A DNA stretch of 64,000 nt from Smittia aterrima. Taxonomy: Eukaryota; Arthropoda; Insecta; Diptera; Chironomidae. The stretch lies in contig CP093830.1 in NCBI GenBank assembly GCA_033063855.1, forward strand, positions 19,592,854 to 19,656,853. Reading direction: 5' to 3'. Below the pieces are notes generated by a model. That model was not told where the DNA came from, searched no databases, and saw only the letters and a list, made by a program, of their open reading frames with translations. Shown here in pieces: positions 56,172-64,000 of the stretch (positions are counted from its first letter, which is position 1; every line of letters starts with the position of its first letter). Position numbers and translations under genes: made by a program.

Positions 56172-59100
56172 ATGTGTGATTCGACTTTCTGCTCCGACTT
56201 TTTGACACTTTTGCAATCTTGTAAGTGAAATTTTTCCTTTCCTTTCTTTTCTATTCTTTCCACTTCGTCTTCTGCATTCATCATCTTTCGATTGTGAAAT
56301 CGCTTAAAGTTATTTGGATGATCAAGAAACAATGTTGAATGTTGAAGTGAAGAGAAAGATCTACCGGGAGTCGAGCTAATAATGTTATTCTCTATTTAAG
56401 GTGATCAACGACTAAGCGGACACAGGAAAAATGATCACAATAACTTTAAAGAGCTCACCAAAAAGGAAGTTGACGTTATTTTAGGATATATCCAGTTGTG
56501 GCCTCAAAGGTCTGTAGCCATCAAAATCTACGTGTTTCATCTTTAATTTATTTTGCGTTTTTATTTCAGGCAATGCATGTGTTGTTATCGAGATTTGAAG
56601 AATTTCGATCGATTTAACTTTGTGATTCGCTCGTTGATCTTTCTCATCGTTGTTAAGCTCAAAGATATCAAAACTCTTATAGCAAACACTGTAAAGTTGG
56701 ATTTGAATAATGTAGAAACGAATGTTGTCAAAACCGGTGAGACGAATTCAGTATCGGAGGCTGAAAAAGTGACTACTGAAGCTTCAGAGATCAAGGAAGC
56801 TCCAGAAGCATCTGACAATCATCCAGAAGAGAAGAAATCAAAATCCGATGATGGAAAAGATACACCCAGCAAGTGTGACAAGACTGACGACATTTGGGTG
56901 TTGCCTGACATCGAGAAGGCGCTCATCTTCATCTCCAAAGTGTTCCTTCTAAATTTTCCACTCTACGTCGCTCACAAGCATGGAATTCATGGGAGAATCG
57001 ACGAGATTACACCACAAGACCTTCAATCACTTTCAATGTTCTGCGATATCCACGACACTGAAATCCCAGTTTATCTCTATCGCAATGTAACGTTGTTCTG
57101 TACTTCTGGAGGATTTGCAGCCATGCTGCATTGCTTCGAGCTCGTCAATCTTCCTGTTTCAACAGCTCATGCTTGCACAATGGCAGTTTCCAACATCAAA
57201 CTTTGGCTTAACTATCGAAGTATTGTTCAACTCTTTGTTCCACTGCGAATTAAAATCTTGCAATACATGTGCAAGCTCTCAGATCAAGACTTGCGTTCAT
57301 CAGCAACGAAATCAATGGCGGGTGAGTTTGTCTCAAGCAATTTCACTTAACAATGAAGTCTATCAAAATGATTTTTTGTTCTTTTAGATTTTATGTGGTC
57401 AGCAATTAAAGATCCTTTGGATTCACAAATTTCATTTGACACTGAAGGATTGGCATTAGCTTTCAAGTACTTTACATCGTCGACGTTGACAATGCGACTC
57501 GCAGGAATGTCTCAGATCAATGCTCACATTAATCTGTTCAACGATATTTGCACAACAGAGACAGTCGCTGAAGTGGAAGTGATCGGAAGAAAGCTTGCAG
57601 ACTGGTTGACGGAAAATCAAATCATTTCACATCTTTTTGGTCCTAATCTCCATGTTGAAGTCATCAAGCAATCGCACATTGTTTTGAATTTCCTCGCTGT
57701 TGAAAATCACATCACAGAAGAGCACATTACTTTGATATGGCAAGCGGCGCAACTCAAGCATTGCTCGAAGACAATTTACGACATCCTTCCAGCGCTCGTC
57801 AAGAACTTAGCTCCGAAGCCAGCAACTCATCTCTACATGTTGCTGTGTCGACTAGATCCGAAAGAACATACAGAGCAAAGTATTTACATCATCAGTGCAT
57901 TGACGAAGCTGATTTGGGCGAGAGATCGAGGACGACAAATGAGTGTTCATGAAATGTCTGGAGCAAATCTTTCTCGAGAAATCGCTGAGATCGCGTCAAG
58001 CTCAGAGAACAGTGTTAGTGTTGATGGAAGTAACAGTGATGACGACAGTTCCGATTGTCGTAAAAGTCCAATTGATGTCGATGGATCCGATTCAGGAGCT
58101 CCGCCATGTAAGCAAGCTCGACACATTTCAGCAGCGATGAAGAAGAAAGGCCAAGATGACGCTAAAAGCGGATGTTTCGAGAAAGAGAAACGTGTCATTT
58201 ACACGACACGAGGTGATCGATTTCATCCCCACAATACAAGCAGCGACGAAGAAAGTGCCGATGTCAATGAAAGCAACATTCTTAAAGCACGAAAGAAGTT
58301 CCGCAAGAAACGACGCAAAACTGGACAATTAACTAGAAAGGAGATTCAAGAGATGGTCGAAAGCATCTCGGATGGCGACTCAGACTGTGATCCGCTCTTT
58401 GGCGGCAGTGATTGTAGTGAAAGTGTGCGCGACGATGTTCTCGAACGACTGAATAAAGATGAATCGTTCTTCCGAGCGATTTCCGAGAACTGTCACTTGA
58501 TGGACTATCTAAGATCTGCTGAGAACGATGAATCGTCATCTCCTATCAGCAACAAGTCTGAAAAGAACATGGCAGACTTTGACGATGAAGATTCTCCTTG
58601 CGAAGAAGAGCTCGCACAGTTGACTGCGTCTTCATCTCAATACACAACGTCGCCGAGAAATCGAATCGATCACAATCGCTCAAGCACGCCTAACAACGTT
58701 CAGAAATCTCAGAAGAATCACGTGAAGAACAGTAACAGCAGCAGCGAAAAGAATAAATCAAACTCAAGCAATGTTTCTTCGCCGATGCGAGCTCGATCGC
58801 CTGATATTTGTCAGCCAGGGAATACTTTACTTTGGGATCTCTTGCAAGATGACAAGATCGTGAGTCATATCGAGTTATGTTCTTTTCCTTCATTTCAAAT
58901 TTAAAACTCTCAATTTTCTTTTAGGGATATCTCGGTGAAGCCTTAGCTTTGGAGACAGAGAAAACTTTAAGCTCATTGCTGTGCTTCCACACCGAAAAGT
59001 TTGTTCGCAAAAAGTTCATAGAAGCTTGCCTTTCAAACATTGCCAACAATCGAAGTGTCATCGTGAGTCTAAGACTGATTCCAAAGCTGCTTGCATCGTT

Positions 59101-62100
59101 TCAACAGTTTCGAGATGTGGGAACACATCAAGTGACGATCTGGGCTGAGCGAACGCACAAGATGATGCATCACTTCTTCAACAATCTCAAGTGCTATTGT
59201 AATCACGTCAAGCAGCTTAAATCGGGTTTAAAACCAGCTGCTGACCAGCCATCGATAGCTATCGTTAGAAATCAACATGGAAATTATTTCTACTCACACA
59301 CGACGCAGATCCAAGTTCGTCTGCAGTTTCTCGCCTCGATCTTTTGTGATATCGGGTCGCCGAAGACCTTCCGACTGACGATTAACCAAATAGATGTTCT
59401 TTGGTCTTGCCTCTCCTACGATCCTGAATGTGCTGACTGTTTGTTTCACTGGCTCCAAGGCCAAGCTAAAGGCAATGCACAGCATGCTCTCAGCTCGCAA
59501 GCTCTTCAACACATTTACATGAAGAAATGGCCTGAATTGAAACCGGAAAACATCTCGATGGTCGCTTTGACTCTGTTTCAACAATTATTCATCCTTGGAC
59601 TCTCTGATGAACTTAGAAATGAGAAAGCAGATGTAATGGGAATGGATAATTTATGGAAAATCGCACTTCGAGCTAATGATACTGAAGTTTCAATGGCTGC
59701 GATTCAATACATCAACACGTACTACATGGAACATCAGCTGAAGAACGAGAAAGAGTTCGTTGCGCAATGTATGAGCTATCTCACGCAAGCTGCTGAGGGT
59801 TTGAATAAGCCCGAAGTCGAGGAACAATCAATTATGTGCGTGCAAAGAGCGCTAATGTTACTCAACACGCATCTCGAAACTTTCCGACGACGCTACGCTT
59901 ATCATCTGCGTCGATGGACTTTGGAAGGTCGTGGAATCATTTCGCACAGTGCTTTGAGAGCTGAAGGCCCGGGACCCCCAATTAAGATCATTCTTCAACC
60001 TGGTGGGTTGCCCGAGAAGTCTTATTTACACTTGTATCAAACTGATTTGGTAGCGGATCTTAAAGCAGAGATCGCTAAATGGTGGGAGAACCTTCAAGGC
60101 AGCATTAAATCATCCGGAGGATCTGCTCCAGTTCTTGGAAATCTCTTAAGTGACGGGCCGTTGAGAATAATCACGCAAGGCCAAGAGATCACGAGTGAAT
60201 ATGATGAACGAAGTTTAATCGACGTTGGTTTTAAGGATAACCAGATGGTTTACGTTTCACTTGGTGGTCGAAGTGGAAGACGAAGAGATCACGCTGATCA
60301 TCCGTCAATGCTTCCAGCTCCTTCGAAAGACTGTCTACCGACGATTCTCCTTCTACAATCTCCTTACTTCGAGCAACTTTTCAAACTGATGCAGTCTCTT
60401 GGAGACATGAAGCTTACGAAGAAGAGCGGAAGCACTATGCAACACACACAAGCTCAAGTGCTGTCGCGACGTGTTTGGGATATTTTAGCGATGCTACCAA
60501 CAAGTCCGACGCTGCTCGAAACATTCAAGAATTTCTCGTTAGCTGATAAGTCATCAAAGACCAATGACAAAACATTCAACATCCGCGATCTCCTTGATCC
60601 AAGCAACTTACAAAAGTTTATGTACTCACTTCACATCGTCGAGAGTTTGTGCAAGTCGAAGTTCGCTGCATCAGTTAAGAGCTCATCAATGACAGCGAAT
60701 CAACGAAATCAATTGAAACTTAAAATTGCAAAAGCAAAAGCAGCAAAGAAGTCTTCGTCAAAGGAAAATCTTGAGAACAGCATTGAAGAAGTGAAATCAT
60801 CGGATGAGAAGAAAACTGATAGCAGTGAGTCCAGCATGAAAGATCAAAGTGACACTGACGTCAACATATCAAAAGAAGAAAGTTCGATTGAAATGAAAAT
60901 CAAAAAGTCGATCGAATGGAGCAATCAGTTCATCAAAAGTGGAGGACTCGAACATCTCTACGAGATTCTGATGACAGGGGTCTTACAGAAACAAGATGGA
61001 AACTATAATGAATGGCGCTATGACTGTCTTTGCAGTCTCTTAAGAATTCTTTGTCTCTTGGGGGTCGATGACCTGAAACAGGAAGAAAACATCATCGTCA
61101 TTCCAAAACTTAATGACAACATGTTGAAGATCATGGATGTGAAGAAAACAATCGCGAGAATCTCTTCGATCCTTAATGAGGCTGCAGTCCCACTCAAAGA
61201 CAATCATTACAAGACAGGCTTTTGGGGACGATCACAAGTTGTTAACTTTGCTATGAACTTGTTGGTTTGCTTCGCTTATTCATCGCAAGAAGCTCGAGAG
61301 ACTCTTTGGATCGACACCAATAATTATAGTTGGTTGCAGAAGCTTATTCTCGATGATCCTGATCCACATGTTCGACGAGAAACCTGTGCTGCTCTTTACC
61401 GACTCTGCATGGGCAACTCAAAGACCTACAGCGAATTGATGATACCATTGCTAGTGAAGTTGATTAGTTTCTTACCTGTCGCTGAGAAAATGAAGACGCA
61501 AACCAATTGTTACTCGATCATTGAAGATGGTAAAGAACCATACGGACAAGCTTGTCGAGATTACTTTTGGTTGCTCTCACGTCTCGTTGACAACACAACT
61601 CCTGATCTCATCAAATCGAATATCGGAGAGATCCAGAACAATATGACAATAGACATCGAAGCACTTTGCCATCAAGTTTCTCAACTTGTAATTGTTCGCG
61701 ATTATCTGGAAGGAAGACACATTCAGGACGATGGACTCGTTGGGCTTCTCAATCTAATGGCAAATCTTGTGAAGTATGATCCGCCATTCAAGTACAGCCA
61801 ACCTGGTCAACAATTCATCGCAAAGATATTCGAATGTCTGTTTGCATTGCCTACTGCTGAGAACAGAGATTTACCGAAGTGTAAGTCACAAGGAGCTCGT
61901 GCTGCATCATGCGATCTTTTAGTAGAGCTGACGAGAAATGCTCCATCGAATTACATGTTACTGCATAAGATGTTGATGCTTCAACATCGTCCAGGACCAC
62001 ACTCGCCATATCCTTGGGATTATTGGCCTCGAGATGATGGACGATCTGAATGTGGCTACGTTGGTCTCACGAACTTGGGAGCAACTTGCTACATGGCTTC

Positions 62101-64000
62101 GTGCATTCAACACATTTTCATGATGCCACAAGCAAGAGAATCAATTCTCTCTGTTCCCAATGATGCTCCAGTGAAGCACAAACAGATGTTCAGCGAGCTT
62201 CAGAAGATGTTTGCTTATTTAATGGAGAGTGAACGTAAATCTTACAATCCAAGATCATTCTGTAAAGTTTATCAGATGGGTCATCAACCTTTAAACACCG
62301 GAGAGCAGAAAGACATGGCCGAGTTCTTTATCGATTTGGTGACGAAGCTCGAAGAAGTAACACCGGAACTGAAAGCTTTAGTAAAACAAATATTCTGCGG
62401 TGTCATTAGCAACAATGTCGTTTCACTTGATTGCGGACACGTCAGCCGAATGCTTGAAGACTTCTACACTGTTCGATGTCAGGTCGCTGACATGAGGAAT
62501 TTGCAAGAGTCTCTCGATGAAGTTACAGTCAAAGATACGTTGGAAGGGGACAACATGTACACTTGCTCGCAATGCGGTCGTAAAGTTCGAGCTGAGAAAC
62601 GAGCTTGCTTCAAGAAGCTCCCTCAAATTCTATGTTTCAACACGATGCGATACACATTCAACATGGTAACGATGCTCAAGGAGAAAGTGAACACGCACTT
62701 CTCGTTTCCACTGCGATTAGACATGTCACGATATGTCGAGAAAACTTTGATGCCTCATCACTATGAAGAAGAAAAGATGAAATCGCAAATGCGACGCAAA
62801 GTTAGCGAGAGCGATAGCGTTCAAAGTTCATCAACTGACGTCAAGATGAAGAGTGACTCATCTCAAAACGATGACAGTCCATCAGAAAACGAAACGAAAA
62901 ACGGTCAAGTTGATGAGAACGAGCAGATTAAACATGAGCAACAAGTAATTGAAGAAGAAGAATCTGAAGACTTTAATGAGAATTACGAGTATGATTTGGT
63001 CGGAGTAACGGTTCACACTGGAACTGCTGATGGAGGTCATTACTACAGTTTCATTAAAGAACGTGACAATGGAAAGGGAACGCCGAGCGATCGATGGTTC
63101 CTTTTCAACGACGCTGAAGTGAAACTCTTTGATCCGTCCCAAATCGCTGCTGAATGCTTCGGTGGTGAAATGACCGTAAGTTTAATAAAATCCTTTTTGT
63201 TTCAATTAAATTTAAATTTTAATATTTTCAGAGCAAAACTTACGATTCAGTAACAGAAAAGTACTTAGACTTCAGCTTTGAAAAGACAAATTCAGCTTAC
63301 ATGTTGTTCTACGAGTGGCGCTCGGGAAAAGGTGGGAACGAGCAGAGAAATCAGAGTGAAAGTCCAACGACAATGTCGCCTGGCTCTTCCCTCTCACAAC
63401 TGCAGGAGACAGGAAAGTATGATGAGGCTCAAGCATCGACAAGTGAACAAGCGATGATGGAAGATGCTTTGAAAGTTGAGACTGTTGAACCCATTGCGGA
63501 ATGTGATATAGAAAGTAAGGCGACAGCATCGACAAGCTATCAAGTGAAAAGAATAGACGACGACGATCCACCGAAGATTTCGTCAGCATTAACAAGAGCA
63601 AAGCGGAAATCTTTGCTAAACAAAGATCTCGAGGATTGGATTTGGCAAGACAATCGACATTATCTCGAGGATCGAAATATTTTCGAGCATACGTACTTCA
63701 AGTAAGTCAATCAATGTTTTGATTAATTCAAATGAAACTAATTTTTTCTATTCAGTTTCATGTGGCAAATCTGTGGTCACGTTCCACAGTCTTTGCTGGT
63801 GCTTAGCGACATCACATTCAGAGCTGCACAGTTATCTGTCTCGTTCTTCATGGAAACTTTCATCCACGCAAAAGAAAAGGTTTGTTCATAATCTAAATGC
63901 TCTTGTGAATCGTAATTGTAATCATTTTCTTTCTTTTTTAGCCAACAATGGTGCTTTGGGTTGAACTTCTAACAAAACAATTCAACGCAAGTCAAGAAGC
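56172..64000 (+). CDS. puf: USP34-type deubiquitinase (puffyeye), 5' part
   Basis: Exons 56172-56220, 56401-56509, 56570-57321, 57388-58859, 58925-63175, 63232-63701, 63756-63879, 63942->64000; about 2,428 residues are visible and the frame continues past the right edge. The start MCDSTFCSDF comes from a 49-nt first exon with a strong donor and fits human USP34, which also begins MC and reaches the conserved QRQC-CC box at the same distance. Next come armadillo-like helical repeats (LALAFKYFTSSTLTMRLAG), an acidic Ser-rich disordered region (about 500-770), KSEKNMADFD, and a ubiquitin-like domain (about 1150-1250). The catalytic domain has the Cys box GYVGLTNLGATCYMAS (Cys1849), the zinc finger CSQCGRKVRAEKRAC, the His box VHTGTADGGHYYSF (His2166) and WFLFNDAEVK. 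In flies puf stabilises Myc and damps immune signalling; USP34 acts on axin in Wnt signalling. Confidence 0.93.

Noticed and set aside
1..64000. Bacterial-type operons, CRISPR arrays, phage or plasmid genes
   Set aside because: All recognised genes are intron-bearing insect genes; no regularly spaced repeats or ribosome-binding-site patterns were found.

Overview
The window reads as insect nuclear DNA, most likely from a lower (nematoceran) dipteran such as a chironomid midge. The reasons are intron-split genes with short AT-rich introns (mostly 45-80 bp), seven-transmembrane insect odorant receptors, pickpocket-type (ppk) DEG/ENaC channels, and best remembered matches to fly genes (Usp1, Men, alpha-Man-IIa, puf/USP34). 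The species guess is inference. No rRNA, tRNA or CRISPR array was recognised.

Layout: 1-1541, 3' part of a USP1 deubiquitinase (+); 2551-5521, malic enzyme with a mitochondrial-type leader (+); 6041-9570, Golgi alpha-mannosidase II (+); 9792-11175, an odorant receptor (-). From 11.5 to 45.5 kb lies an expanded cluster of ppk-like channels: A (-), B (+), C, D, E, F (+), G (-), with at least five decayed fragments. Inside the cluster sit an ectodomain-only plexin (-, 19.1-23.2 kb) and a duplicated scrap of its 3' end (40.6-41.0 kb). Then come three odorant receptors (+, 45.75-52.7 kb) with a secreted leucine-rich-repeat/coiled-coil protein between them, a DUF1091 (CheB-like) secreted protein (53.2-53.9 kb), a RIB43A-type ciliary protein (54.2-55.4 kb), and the long 5' part of a USP34/puf deubiquitinase running off the right edge (56.2-64.0 kb).

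The most striking content is the channel cluster. Each of the seven genes encodes about 970-990 residues, twice the usual DEG/ENaC length, because two complete channel subunits are fused head to tail in one open frame. Each half has its own first transmembrane segment, cysteine-rich ectodomain and second transmembrane segment with a GxS filter. The linker between halves is a short cytoplasmic stretch that still carries the N-terminal HG-type motif. In D and E the junction lies in one uninterrupted exon, so the fusion does not depend on a splicing guess. Around this core are signs of rapid birth and death: a single premature stop in D, an insertion splitting an exon of G, orphan exons, intron loss in D/E, non-canonical GC-AG introns shared between copies, mobile-element insertions in introns, and a segmental duplication that carried a piece of plexin.

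The chemosensory character of the neighbourhood (odorant receptors, ppk channels, a CheB-like DUF1091 protein) suggests a rapidly evolving sensory locus inserted between conserved housekeeping genes. That reading is inference from gene content only.
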